A stretch of DNA of 64,000 bases from Notospermus geniculatus (GCA_002633025.1 NMRB01000215.1:1-64000); one strand, 5' to 3'; counted from the stretch's first letter, positions 42,506-55,835 are shown. Made by a program: numbers and translations. The notes: generated by a model not told the origin, from the letters alone.

Positions 42506-44604
42506 TTTCAGTGTACAGCCATCAGGGCAACAAAATCATCTGAAATGACCAAAGAACATGAGATAAGTAAGAAATGAGTAAAAAAGGCCAATAAAATGTT
42601 GTCCAAGTACACTGCTTATCTTAAATGATCTCTCCAAAGTGATCTGCTGGTTTGAAGTTACCCTTTGTCGTCCACCTGAAGGCCTCAAGACTCCATCAAA
42701 ATTGATGATGTCCGAGTTCACATTCATGTACCGGTAAAAATCTGGCAAGTGTCAAACCTGCTCAGATCGAAACCTATGTCCTGTGTATTATTTATCTGTG
42801 ATGCCTCGCTCAGGTCTCAGACCAATCTATCACGGGCAGTTTGGACTGCAAGCCAGGCGCACTAAAAAGAAAATCCTCTGCGGGTTAGACCGTGCCATAA
42901 AATTGGGGGTGGGGCGAGAAATTTTGCAGCCGAATCATGAACAACATGAAAGTTTCAGAGCATCAATGTTCGTGATGGTTTGCACACACCATTTGATACC
43001 GGTACTAGTTTTAAAGCAATAACCAGCGTGAGACAACCAGAGTCAACACATTCGAGTGAAAACGCAACAACATTCAGGGTATGTGGCAGTTGTATATTGC
43101 GGATTTCTGCGCATCCTTCAAAGAAAATTATGTTACAAATTGAAAGAAATGAAGGAACGCTCTTCTACAGAGTTTTTTATTAAAATGACCAACGCACAAC
43201 AGTGTTTTTGACAATGATAATTATATGGACCTGATCAGGAATGACAGACATGTAAAAGGTCCCCGATTACATAAGGTGCAAAATATGGTGATACATTTAC
43301 AATGATATAGGAATAGTTGGGAGCAATCACAACAAATTGTGTTCTTTTAGTCCTGTCTGAATGATAAAATGTCGACATAACAATGAAACTGGGACAATCT
43401 AACTGAGTATAAATGCTTTTTTTCATTTTACTTTTCACAAAACTTAAAAATCTCAGGCCGAAACTACCACATGTAGCCTATTAGCCAACTCGAGAAAGTC
43501 TGCCATTTATACAGCAAATATAGGCCTGCTGATTGGCAGCAAGAGCCAGAGACGATCAGCAACCAAACCAGCGGCTTTACTACAATGGCATGACGTCAGG
43601 CAATAGTGGTACTCAGGGTACAGCTGACTGCAGGAGCCCGAGAAGCAAGGAATACTTGAGTGGCCTGACCAATACATAAGGAAACACTATGTTAACATTT
43701 TGTCAAAATGAGGTTTGTTCACTGGGCTCATCTTGCACAATTTGGACAACATGGACATGAATGAGTATGATGAGTATTAGCATATAATGCCAAGATTATG
43801 AAACCGGTATGAGCAGGGATTCTACTGCAGTACCGGTACATGTATATTCAAGGGGATGGAATTTCCATGTGCAGGGCCAAAATATAGAACCACATTTCGG
43901 GTATGAAATGTACAGTCAATTGGCAAGCAGAAACGGACTGGTTTTTCTAACTCCATGTTGGAACTATCTCCTTCAGTTTAAGAAGTGGATAAGCAGGTTA
44001 AGACACGAGATGAAATAGCTCTAGAGAGAAAGATGATGGATGGTGTGATGATGATCAATACTACAATACTCTCTGTTATACCGAGACAGGACAGCGATGC
44101 AAGACATATGGGAGACTGGACATGTTGAAGGTGGGAGTCTAAAGCAAATACTTGCAACACAGAGTACCGGTAATGATGGAACACCAGTAATCCTGAACCT
44201 ACACATTATGAGAATATGCATTCTTATGCTGAGAAACAATCTGCACAAAACCAGACACCGTAAATGTACAAATACAAAGTATACGTGTTCACCATTTACT
44301 GTATAAGGCATGAATCTACATAAGTGAGTCAAATATTCACAAAGAAATCACAACACCTTTTTGTTCATGATTATGCCTAAAATTTGCTACTGCTTGAAAA
44401 CGACCAAGAAAATATGCTTCTGCTGGATATTCCCACACAACGCCATACTGCCAGCACTCCTAAACTGATATTTTACAACGCAGCTTCCACAACGGATTCT
44501 TATTTGCTTTTCCAGATTAGGAGACGACACGAAGTGAGTAAACAATGCCTCAAAAAACATTGTGATAAGGCAAATAGTCAGAAGTGAATGGATCCCACAC
44601 GCTT
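42506..44604. other. Intergenic sequence between the TPM-domain and RRM genes
   Basis: Contains the putative 5' flank of the TPM-domain gene and the 3' flank of the RRM gene. No exon or repeat family was supported. Confidence 0.45.
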
Positions 44605-47114
44605 TTACTTTCCAAAGCTTGTGTAATTTGTCCCTGTGTACGTGGATGAGTTGGTCGTAGCGTATGGATACGGCTTTGAACGGTCGCCCATGCCTGGGTA
44701 GCCAGAACCGCCGCCGAGGGAAGCGGCAACATCTTTGGCGCCTCCATAACCTGATTTGGGAAACGAGAAGCTGCGGTCGGCATCGGATGCTCCACCATAG
44801 GGAGGATAATCACTGGAAAGGAAATAAACCATGTTGAGTGTTTGGGCATTCTCTAAGGGAGGAATATGTTGAGGGTAAACATAAAGTGAGGGTAAACATA
44901 AAGTGAGGGTGGAGCAGAGCTACAGCGTCACATTTGTGACCTAGGGGCAGCAGGTTTGATTCCCAGTTGAGTAACTGATCAACTGAGGGCTGAACGAACT
45001 GCTCCTCGAGTTTCTCTGAAAACTTTCTGGAGCGACTGGTGAAATGATGTAAATGGAAGTGACATTCTAATATTGAATCAAGAACTGAGCAGCAAATGCG
45101 CCAATATTATCAGTTCTATAGACAATCTGAATGTAATGCAGGAGGAAGCCAGAGTGCCTGGAGAAAACCTGTGCTGTCAGAGAGAGTCGCCCTCTCTATC
45201 ACATAAAGACCGGGATCGACCGGGGATCGAACCCAGAACCTCAGAGGTGACAGGCAATGATGTTTCCACTGCACCACTCTGACAGCCCACACAGTGGAGT
45301 GAGGCTTCCAACGAAGGTTTAGTTCATTACAGAAGCTGTTATCATCTCTCAACACGGCTGAAGAGACCGACTCACCAGGAATACCAGCCTATTACATATT
45401 GGGGTTAGAGATTTGGCTCCCATACCGTTCTCGGTCCCTTCTGCTGCTGTAGTACTCTGGTGGAGGTCTGTCCAAAGGATCTCTAGATGCTCCACTCCTT
45501 GGGTAGTACGTTTCATAAAACCACTTGAAGTATACATCTGGTGGCGGCCAGTAATATCTTGGATCACGCTCTCTTTCACCTCGGCGATAGTAATCTGGCG
45601 GAGGTGGCAGCGGATAATCTCTGTCCCTGCCATATCCATCTCGATCCGAGTCTCGGTCTCGACTGTATGGACCTGGTCGTCCACCACCTCGACCCCTCGA
45701 TGGGCCACCACCACCACGACCAGCACCTTTAGTCCGATCACTGAAAGATATATTTTGCTAACGTGAACAGGATTTTGAGAACAGTATTATCAAGAATAAT
45801 TCAAACTTCTTGATACACTATCTATGTGGTCTTCAACTTGTACATGTACCTTGTTCTGGCCTGAATTTGAAAGCAGAGAAATTCAGATAGCTAATTGTCC
45901 TACGCAATATAACCTAGCCAGAACAGTGACTGGACCATGAGTGGCCAAAAATTAACCGCTACCTATTATGACCTCATTCATGATTTTCCCTCGACCAACA
46001 AGCCATAGATCTGTTCAATTCTTACCTGGGAGTCTTTCCGTAGTTGCTACCCTCTCGTTTTGGTTTCGACTTGGACAGCTGTAAGGAAATGAGGACATCC
46101 GTGATTCAGTCACAATATTTATTGTGCATAAGTCAGAAAGGAACAGCAAGTCTCTGCTTCAACTGACTCTTTGGAACCTAGAGCTAGCTACATACATGTA
46201 GTTGCAGCCAGTAGATATCATTCAGTGTCACCTGTAGCACTTACTACCAACTGCACCCAACCTGAGTGATAAGGAGGGTGTTGCTCCTGCGGTTACAGTG
46301 GAAATATTCTGCTGTTTTAAAGATAATTCTTACTGTCTTACCTCAACATTCATGGGCTGCCCCTGAAACATCGCCTGGTTCAAGTGGTTGATAGCTGTGT
46401 GTGCCTCAGATTCATCCGTCATGTGCTGAAAAGCAGAAAGCACCAGCAATGGAATGAAATGCAGAGAAGTGCCGTAAGTTTGATACATCAGGCTGGTCTT
46501 GTGGATTGATTGTGAACACTTCATTTTAAGTTACAACAAAAACTGTTTTGTCAAGGACACCCTCGTCAGTACACCCTCACACAGTACTGACAGTACACAC
46601 AGTACTGACACTGCAGCGTTCACAAGATTCCTCACATTTGAACATCTCTAGTCATTTCCTTACACAAAAGGCTTAGGGGCATGGAGAATTGACATGAGAT
46701 TGTCAGGACATGGGCCAGAGTAGTGCCAACTTAAACATTCCAGGGATTGGGCTATGGGATGATTTGGATTCAAATGAGTTCAGGAATACAATCTCTTTGC
46801 AAAATTCCTCCCCATTTCCACTGTACTTCTCAAGAGAAAGGACTGAGTGTGGTTTTCCTTTCATGGATTGGTCGCTGTTGCCAGTGCCCTACCAATAGGT
46901 ACCTAGAGGTGCCAGTAAGCCTCTGTATTATGGAGGAAATAAAGCCTTAGACCACCCCATCCATGCAAATGAAATACACACGAATACTCACCACAAAGCC
47001 ATACTTGTGAAAAACAACACATTCGCCAACGTTTCCATATTCTGCAAACATGCTCCTAAGTTCATTTTCGTCGGCTTCCTCAATGAGATTTCCTACAAAG
47101 ATCTTGACTGGCAT
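44605..47114 (-). CDS. Single-RRM RNA-binding protein, Lark/RBM4-like
   Basis: Exons in transcript order are 46992-47114, 46342-46425, 46026-46078, 45426-45740 and 44605-44812. They are all in phase and give 260 residues. An RRM fills residues 2 to about 70: KIFVGNL is RNP2, and HKYGFVHM, created across the first splice junction, is RNP1. The rest is low complexity. LSKSKPKREGSNYGKTP leads into an RGG-type block (GAGRGGGGPSRGRGGGRPG). Arg/Asp/Tyr/Pro-rich sequence (RDRDYPLPPPPDYYRRG) follows, then a Gly/Tyr/Ser C-terminus ending YTSFGK. This layout is known from Lark, RBM4 and RBM14, which act in splicing and translational control; the exact orthologue is not clear. If the exon 4 donor (CG|GTATGG) is not used, the frame continues YGSQISNPNM and stops, giving a shorter isoform. 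Confidence 0.9.
44905..45065 (+). mobile_element. tRNA-derived SINE in the last intron of the RRM gene
   Basis: The plus strand reads GGTGGAGCAGAGCTACAGCG (A-box-like) and then GCAGGTTTGATTCCCAG (B-box-like), followed by about 100 bp of body. Two copies of ATAAAGTGAGGGT precede it. Confidence 0.6.
45110..45295 (-). mobile_element. tRNA-derived SINE, same family as 11.4 kb
   Basis: The minus strand reads GGGCTGTCAGAGTGGTGCAG (A box), then CTGGGTTCGATCCCCGG (B box), a GAGAGGGCGACTCTC palindrome, and a body containing TTTTCTCCAGGCACTCTGG. The 11325-11480 copy shares this order. Confidence 0.75.
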
Positions 47115-48220
47115 TTTGAATTTGCGGTATTGCGCCTACGCTTTGTTCTGGAAGTAAACGAGGAGAGCATATCTCGGATGAGGCGAAGTCGCAACGAACA
47201 CGAGGATTAACGAGGCGGAAATGGCATGGAATGTCCAAGTCAGCAACCGTTAGTAGACCAATGCAATCAGAGGCGCAAATATGGTAACCCTTGAACTCGC
47301 TTATTTTTTTGGCACACCACGTCACTTCACTGCGATTGTGACAGTTCGCTCACACAGAGGTTCTGATAGAAATCGCGAAATCATCACCCAACGTTTTGCG
47401 TATTGATACGATACAGTTCTTGTACGATTCTATTCACTTTTATAACAAGTGCATAGATCAAGAGGTGTGCACTGATCCACTTGCTCTTGTTGTGACTTGA
47501 TGCAAATAAATTAGGGGTTCTCATAGTTCAAGAATGGGCTTCACAAAAGACAAGTAATAGCGAGGCCATTTTGATGTTTTAAAGGCGACGGAAAATAGCG
47601 AGATCATGGTAACATCATTCACTCCTCTTATGAATATTTTACATAAACGAACGCTTTAGCTCCTCAACATTGAGAAAATACATGTATATTCACCGACAGC
47701 CAATTTGTTACTGGTCTGAACAGTGTCCGAATTCAACCAGACACAATCAGCACTCCTTTCTTACACAGAACATTTCGGTTACCGGGGTATATATTCCAGC
47801 AGTTTGACTTGAGAAGAAACCAGGCATTTTTGCAGCCTGAACTTGGATGGCTTCATTGGCCATGCGTTCATCTAATCAAACAGCTTCTTTTTGCCAAGTG
47901 ACCACACACTGTAGACATCCCCATCACACAGAGTGAGCCAGACTAGAATCCTTGTGACAAGACTCTGATAGGCCCTATCTCTTCGAGGCTTAGAGTCAAG
48001 CGATTAGGAGGAAACTTCTCCATACACTAAGACCCAGTCACAAAGCTGTTGAGAACCCAAGCGTTTCATCACAATAAATTGCAATTTTGTCACCAACAAC
48101 AATACAGATTACGATGCAAAAAATCTTTTTTATCTATCATAACGCAACATCATCATAAGTTTTCACGCGACAATGAAACCCGACAGATGACGACGATCGG
48201 TTGGACGGACGGAGATTATC
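47115..48220. other. 5' flank of the RRM gene and intergenic sequence
   Basis: No exon supported. The first 250 bp would hold the RRM gene promoter; no TATA box is evident. Confidence 0.4.
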
Positions 48221-48224
48221 GATG

Positions 48225-48990
48225 TGACGTCCCTGAAAAAGAATTTCACACGGCGGCGATGATTAATTCAAGACCTAAATTTGTGTGTGGTGAATGGCAC
48301 AGAAATGTTTTTTGTTCATTGACACATCAGCCTCCACACATGCGCTCTTCAATGGAGTTCTCTCCTGAAATATCGCAGAAATAGAAAAGACGGAATAAAA
48401 CTCGATATGCTCTCCTAACAAGCGGAATGTCAAGACTTTGCTTTGGCAATGCATCTCATGTCGGCAAGCATCGGATGCTGATGGCGGCGGAGTTGCGGCA
48501 GTCTCTTGGAATTTACATCTGAGAACCTAGAGATCAGAAAGAGTGTCACGCATCGGTCAGTAACACACGCAAATACATTAGAAATCGCAAACTTTCATTC
48601 ATCCGAAACTATGACGGCAGTGATTATCGATATTTACCCTGAAAAGGAATTTCACATGGTGACAAAGAACTATTCAAAAGATTGCAATAATACGTGTGGC
48701 GAGTTGGCGCAGAAGCGTTTTCGTTCATTAGTGTCGGCCGGCACACGTACACTCTTCAACGGAATTCTCTCCTGAAATATCGCAGAAATAGAAAAGACGG
48801 AATCAAACTCGATATGCTCTCCGCAGGCGAAACAGCCAAATGTCAAGACCTTTGTTTGACAACGCATCTCATTTCAGACAAGCATCGGACACTGCTGAAG
48901 GCGGCGGAGTTGCGGCAGTCTCTTGGAATTTACGAACCTAGAGATCAGAAAGTCAGAGAGGATCACGCATCGGTCAATAAAGTAACACAC
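48225..48990. repeat. Diverged tandem duplication, two units of about 350-400 bp
   Basis: Two successive units share GAAAAAGAATTTCACA-like starts, TGTGG(T/C)GA, CTCTTCAA, CTCTCCTGAAATATCGCAGA, AACTCGATATGCTCTCC, AAGCATCGGA and GCGGCGGAGTTGCGGCAGTC. The second unit is offset by about 430 bp. Long open frames run through both, but they differ in frame, so I do not call genes. Confidence 0.75.
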
Positions 48991-49360
48991 GCAAATATAC
49001 AATCTCACAACTTTCGCATCTGTCCACTGTTCGAAACTTCTGATGTCAGTGGTTTGCGGCTGTAGCTTGGAACCTAGAAAAAGGGCTATTTCAATTTAGA
49101 AATTATTCAAAATGGGTCTTTTTTGGTAAAAACTTAAAATCTAGCAACCAGCTGAAAACCCCACTTCACATCGTATCGTTGCTAGACTCAAAACAATCTG
49201 AAGAGGTCGCTACCATTGTTCCTTGGCTAAGACCTCTGAAAAGGGCTGGAACCCAGCACAAGATTCTTGTGCTCATCGATTTTACAAATTATTTGATAAA
49301 ATAATCATACCGAAAATTAGAATTTGTTCCAGTATTTGTAAAATTACTACTATTTTAACA

Positions 49361-49546
49361 TTCCGTTGGGTATTCGATGTTTTATTGTGGAAAAAAGATC
49401 GAACTGTTTCGAATCCCTATGCAATTCGCTGTGCAACGGTCAGAAATTCATCCGCCACCAATAATGCATTTTGCACTGTGGAAAAGTAGTACCGGTCTAG
49501 CCCTTTCCAGAGTTTAATGTGGCATTGAACTCTGGGTACGAGATTG
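49361..49546. repeat. Dispersed repeat, copy 2
   Basis: Near-identical to 549-735 in the same orientation. It differs mainly by AAGATCGAACTG versus AATAACGAACAC and single-base changes. Confidence 0.85.
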
Positions 49547-50144
49547 GACTCAAAAGTGATGAATAAACAAAAGCAAGATGGAAATATCTAACAACACATC
49601 ACTCACAGCACCAGGAGGAAGGGGGATTCAAGTTTTAGCCAAAACTCTGCAGGCAGGTAAGGACTTGGTGCATGGCGGCCCCGAGTAATCAGTGCCCTGG
49701 TGATCTAACACACGCACGCAATGCATCAGTTATGCACCGACGTACATCGCATACACGCCGTACACGGTGTGTGTGTGTGAATGATTTTTCGACATGCGAA
49801 ATAATGTGGGGTTTCCTGAAGTGAATTTATTTGCAGTTGTAGTCATCTTCGTAAGGATCGAATGAAATCGATGTGGTTCTTCAATATCCATTGTACATAG
49901 ACAACATTTTATTGCTGGATTTCAATGCTTAATTGGTGAGGAATTACCTTTGATAAAGGGATAAAATAACAAAGACGCCGCAGCTAAAAATCGGGACCGA
50001 TAGTTACTGTGAAGGCCGATGGTGGCGCTCATCGGCGTCGGCCAGGGATTCCATTGAGGCTTTACACGCATTTTGATTGGTTACTGCTGAGAAATTATCC
50101 AATCACACTCAGGATAACAAACTGCTCACGGTGAGTAATACAGC
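49547..50144. other. 5' flank of UTP25
   Basis: No exon supported. A GTGTGTGTGTG run is near 49770. GATTGG (about 50077) and CCAATCA (about 50099) words lie 45-70 bp upstream of the ATG at 50145, in keeping with a CCAAT-type, TATA-less promoter. Confidence 0.4.
50074..50106 (+). promoter_or_regulatory. Paired CCAAT-type motifs upstream of UTP25
   Basis: An inverted ATTGG and a direct CCAATCA lie within 33 bp, 40-70 bp before the start codon. NF-Y-like binding is inferred from consensus only. Confidence 0.35.
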
Positions 50145-53100
50145 ATGGCACTTCGTCGTCACCGGGGGAAACGTGGACAGAACAATAAGCGCAATAAAAA
50201 GCGAATAAATCTTTCGTCCTTGTCAAAAAAGCAAAAACAACATTTAAAAACTTATGGAGAAGCTCACCCAGCAGATTCAAGGTTAGAGAAAGGGGCTACG
50301 CTTCAAAATATTACTGTAAAGTCCGGCCATGACCGGCGATCGGTTAATCAGGTTGTCTCCCGTCGACGACAGATGGCGCTGCGAGGTGCAAGAAACTTGC
50401 TGATCACTCTGCATGCTCTGACATAATCTTTGCTCCTGAGATTATGAGGTGGGTTTGTTGGCCGACCACATCATGACATGACATGCAACTTAGGCTATGG
50501 CTGCTCCGACCAAGGACAGTCACAATAATCAATATGGATGGCAATCAATTCGTGACGCATCATAGGCTATGCCCTGTGTTCGTCGTCTGACGTCGACGTC
50601 TGTCTGTTTTTTGCAAGTGTTCCATCCTTTTGTTGTGCACGTCTGTCTGTGTTGTTAATGCTAAACTTCTAACATTCTTTTTTTAGTGAGAAGAGAGATG
50701 TTAAGTTAAAGAAGATTGAAGATCAAGAAGATTTGATTGTTGAAGTAAGTATTGTTGGTCTAAACAGCACAGCATCATATAGGGATGTCCTTCCTCTTCT
50801 TGTGTTTGACGACACGACTTTTACTGAGACATAATATCAACTCTTAATTTCAGTCAGAGAATGAGACATCCGAGGATGAGGAAGCACCATCTGCTTACCA
50901 GCAACTGATGACATCGATAAAAGATAAAAAATGTGCAGATTTTGAAGATTCTGATGGTAGGTTCAAATGTAGAGTCTGATATTTTCATTATGATCATTGA
51001 TATTGTGAGTCTCTATGAAACCTTGCAAGAATACAGGTGTGCAAATTAGTGTGTCTCTGTGGAGGCCTAGGCCTAGGTCATAGTTTTTCAGTATCAATAT
51101 GTTTCCTTTCCTGTTGCTTCAGATAGTAATCTTGAGGATGATGAGACTGGGAGTGGAGATGAAGATTTGGATAATGAGGATATTTTAGAAAAGGATGCAG
51201 AGTCTGAAGATTCTGGGGATGAGGATGACAACATTGAAGATGATGATGAGAGTAGTGATGATGAGCCAGTGAGGAAGAAACAGAAGATAGACAGTAGCGA
51301 TAATGGGAAGATGACAGCAGGGAAGACAGAAGATGCTGAGGATGAAAGGAGTGGAGGCAGTGATGAAGAAAATCTCCTGCTGATCGAGGAAGACGAGACA
51401 GATCTATCTACTGGTATGTAAGAAGTGACAAATGCTGTCCTTAATTGAAAGTTGTTCTCATTAAATGGTAAAATGAAAAGAAACTTTATACATACTTCTT
51501 ACCTTATACTTTATATTTTGTACTTTATTTCTGCTGTAACACACTAGTAATGAAGATACCTGTGATTGCAGATCCATTTCATTTACATTTTGAGAAGGAA
51601 ATCCCAGAAAGCTTTGCCGATCGACTGGCTGATGCGTCGAAACCTTGGCAGAAGGAGGAGAAGAAGGTGAGCTTGGGAAAGGTCAAGGTTAGCTTCAAAA
51701 ACAGGCTGGCAACTTCATGTTGGCCGACAGATATCCTATTCCTGGTCAATAATTTGTTGCGAGAGGTTGATGTAGTGTCTTTTTCAGCTCAACCTTTACA
51801 CATTTCACAATGAAGTAAGAAAATCCTCAATTGTTGAAGCATGTTTCATGTTGCATTCTGTCTTGTTGTTGCAGTTTTCAAATGGTGGGAAATATATTCA
51901 CATATACGCTGATGAAAAGCATTTGACAGATTTGAAAGAAAAGGAGAAGGATCTGTGTAACCTGCATGTGAGTAAAAGTCATTTAATCAAGCCTGTAAGA
52001 GGACTTCAGTCATAACTTAGTCTGTCCTAGCTACACTGTGGCAGAGGTTGACTGTCTCTCACTTCAAGATTCGAAGTTTTGTCAAGTTCATGAAGATTTG
52101 TTTATCAACTGGTCGTCACTTTAATTTCAGGTGAAGCAGAAACTCGCTGATCAATTCAAAGAGACAAACAGGTCTTGTGTTGCTGTACCACTGAAAGAAA
52201 CTGGTAACTGTCTTCAAAATTAGATTACTACAAAATGCGTATCATGTACATCATTCATTTTGTATAATGCAACCTGACTTATCAGGGTAACTTTTAGCAT
52301 TATCTGCTTAACCAAAAATTCATAAGCGAGCGAGAATTTTTCGTTTAACTTTACTAAACTTCACTAAAAGTGCCCTATGACATGTACCGGGAACCGGTAA
52401 TGTGTGCCCAATCCGATGACTTATCGTTTCTGCTTCCCAGATTGTTTGTCACCCCTGCAACAGGACCTCTTCCCGGTTCTAAACAGTTACCAAGACTTAT
52501 ACTACCCAGAACAGACGCACAAGAATGTGGAGGAGATCAGACTGATCTACTGTCTGCATGCTCTCAATCATGTCCTGAAAACCCGCAGCCGTGTTCTGAT
52601 GCACAATGCCAAAATAAAGTCCAAAAAAGATGATATACCTGAGTAAGCAGATTTTTATTCTGAGGGCATAGTGGGCAATGGTTAATCAATACGCAGTGGG
52701 CTATTACATATAACATATCTTCATGCTGCCTTTGTGTCAGTGGTGAAAATTGCATTAAAAGGTTTTATTACATGCAGCCTGTCTGATAATCATGTTGTTC
52801 TTCCAGTGACTATCGGGATCAAGGGTTAACCAGACCTAAAGTGCTCATTGTGGTGCCTTTCCGTGATTCTGTCCTCAAGATCGTCGATCTGTTTTCCTCT
52901 CTGCTGATGAAAGGAAAGGAGGTATAGTACACTGTTGGGGCTGGCAGCATGATTGGCTGCTTAGTACACTGATGCCTGATTGTTTGCCCAATCACACGCT
53001 TGGCTGTGTGGTAGTCATCAAATAGTCCACATCTGACAAGTCCAGAGCTGTATAACGACTGTGGCCCAAAGCAGAGAAAATTGTCAATGTACCGAATGAA

Positions 53101-55429
53101 ATGTTGACAAGTGCAGTTCATGAATGTTTTTCGATTGCAGGTTTTTGTTAGCAATAGAAAAAGATTTGACAACGCCTTCAGTGAGCAGGATGCTGATGGC
53201 CGAAAGGCAGGGAAGAAGCCTGATGATTACGAGGCCATCTTCACCGGGAATATAGACGATCATTTCCGTATTGGCATTGGTGTCGCAAAGAAAACTCTCA
53301 AGTTATTTACAGAGTTCTATTCATCTGATATCGTCATTGCATCTCCATTGGGTTTGCGGACAATCATTGGTGTTGAAGGGTAAGTCGACGAGGGTAAATT
53401 CATTGAGAATCTGCTCCGAATCTGTTTGTTCTCAATCAGAGGTTCTCATTTATCCTTTGTGTAAGTTGACACTTTTTTGTCGTATTTCACGTTGGAGTTG
53501 ACTAAAATGATTTGGACGGTCCTACTACAGTTAATCCCCATGTATTGTTTCTTTCAGGGAGGAGAAAAGAGATTTTGATTTCCTGTCTTCCATAGAGTTG
53601 CTCATCTTCGATCAGACAGATATCTTCCTCATGCAGAACTGGGATCACATTATAGTAAGGCAAATTCACAACCGTGCATATCTTTACATCAGTTGTCCAT
53701 CAGCATGCATCAGACCTGTACCGGGTAGCCATCTGGTGAAAACTTGGACTTTGCTTTGATGGCATGTGTTCCTTCATAAGACCTCCCATTGCTGACATCC
53801 TCAAGCTATCATAAGACTTCATTACTTGCTATGAATACTTGCTGTGTATACATCTCACACCGTTGGTTTGTTTCAGCAACTGATGTCTCATATGCACTTA
53901 CAACCCAAAGAAAGTCACGGTGCTGATTTCTCACGGATACGGATGTGGACACTGAATGGCTGGTCCAAGTATTACCGCCAGACGCTCATCTTTAGTAGCC
54001 TTGTCACCCCAGAAATCAATGCTTTATTCAACAAGCATTTACACAGTATCCTTTCAGAATAATCTCAACGTGTTCTATTACAATAGAAGGTCTCTAGAAC
54101 CACTTGTTCTGTCGAAGATCGTGAGTCGAAGGTTGCTGCTCAGAATTCTTTGGTTTTAATTCCTTCACTTTTGTACAGATTATGCAGGAAAGGTGATGGT
54201 TATGAAACCAGCAACGCCAGGAACTATCTGTCAGATTGTGACGCTGTTACCACAGGTACATACAAGTTAAATGCCAGCCTTGTAATGTGAGCTTGCAGAG
54301 TCTTACTCCACATGACTCGGAGACAAAATGAACCAGTGGATATTCAGCTGTGAGATTGAACACTTTCATGAGCCATTCCATTTCCGTATTGCAGGTATTC
54401 CAGCGTTTTCAAGCTGAGAGTTACACTGAAGTGGCTGAAGCTCGATTCCAGTATTTTATCAAGAAGGTGCTCCCCCAGTACAAAGATGCTGTCATGTCCC
54501 AGACCATGGTCTTCGTCCCCTCCTACTTTGATTATGTGAGGTTGAGGAACTACTTCAAGAAGGAGGAGTTGGACGCTGCATTTATGTGCGAGTAAGTTGG
54601 TGAAGTTCGTCGTGAGGAGACATATGCATCAGTCAATCGATCAGGTGGCTCACATAGTCCAGGTCATTTGATCCCATAAAAGTTTCTTTCAAAACTATTC
54701 AGGCAAAGAAATGTTGAGTATGTATTGAGAGTTATGTTTTGCATACAGGTACACCAAAGATAAAGGCATATCACGTGCAAGAAATCACTTCTTTCATGGA
54801 AAAGTCCACTTCCTTCTCTACACTGAACGGCTGCATTTCTATCACCGGTGAGTTACCATATCTCGAGGCTGTGTTGCCCAGTTCAGCCTCACTGCTGTAT
54901 AATTCAACTGTACACATGCTCTGCTCTGAGGTCTTGCACATTCCTGGATCACTGACTGACTGAGTCCTTTCATCTGGATTCAGCACTGTGGAGGACAAAC
55001 TGCTTTAAGCAGGGTTCATTGGTGCACGGATCGGGTCCGTTTTCAGTTCGTTTGCCCCTAGTTTTCCGGATAACACGAAAGTCAATTTGAGCGATTTTTT
55101 TTCCGGACCTGAACCGGACGAAATCCATGTGCTGTCGTTACTGTGGAGGATTCATGGACACTGGGTATACGAATCTTTTCAGGTATAAAGTCCGAGGAAT
55201 CCAGCATATCCTTTTCTACGAACTGCCAGCCTACCCTCTCTTCTACAGTGAAATCTGCAACATGCTGATAGACTCGAAGAAAGATGAACACCAAGAGAAT
55301 AAGACATGCACTGTGATATACTCGCGTTACGATGCACAGAGGTTATCGGCTGTCGTTGGGACGGAGAGGGCCTCCTACATGGTCAATGCTGAAAAGGCTG
55401 TTCATATGTTTGTGACCGGAGATTCATGA
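50145..55429 (+). CDS. UTP25: UTP25 small-subunit processome component (DIEXF homologue)
   Basis: Sixteen exons: 50145-50281, 50687-50744, 50854-50956, 51123-51413, 51572-51666, 51875-51967, 52131-52203, 52441-52642, 52807-52921, 53141-53379, 53558-53654, 53877-54045, 54179-54255, 54395-54591, 54749-54847 and 55183-55429. Phases agree throughout, giving 763 residues; human UTP25 has 756. A basic N-terminus ([18 protein letters not shown]) is followed by a long Asp/Glu-rich region (exons 3-4). The UTP25 core then shows [90 protein letters not shown] and [17 protein letters not shown]. The DEAD-box position carries DQTD (in [15 protein letters not shown]), so it is a helicase-like protein without the catalytic motif, as known for the family. 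UTP25 works in the nucleolus in 18S rRNA processing; in vertebrates it is linked to digestive organ growth and p53 turnover. Confidence 0.97.
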
Positions 55430-55732
55430 TAACTTTGTATCCAAGCTGGACTGTGATGGGGAAGAATTTACTAAGTTACTGTGATTGTTCATCTGATAAC
55501 CATTAGACTCATTTGCCTTTCTGGTTGTTTCACTTGGAACTGGAGATGTTCAGTTTCAAGCTGTGGGGCTGCTGTCATATGACGTTGGATTGGTCCAGTG
55601 TGACAGTAGATGAAGGCACAATCTGCTATGGTGTGTTAGTCACATTATCTTTACTGGCATTAACTGTCCTGTAAAAATGGGATACAAATGTGAACTCTTG
55701 ATTGATATTCTACTTACACCTGAACTTCTGGG

Positions 55733-55835
55733 GCGGTATGCATAAAGGTGTAAGCTTATTCCAGGTATAACGTAACATTATAATGTTAAGTTATACCTGG
55801 AATAAGCCAATTCCAACTTTATGCGTACGGCCCCT
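55733..55835. mobile_element. Hairpin MITE downstream of UTP25
   Basis: The arms GGCGGTATGCATAAAGGTGT and TTTATGCGTACGGCCCC pair with a few mismatches. They continue with GCTTATTCCAGGTATAAC and GTTATACCTGGAATAAGC, which are perfect complements. Confidence 0.85.
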
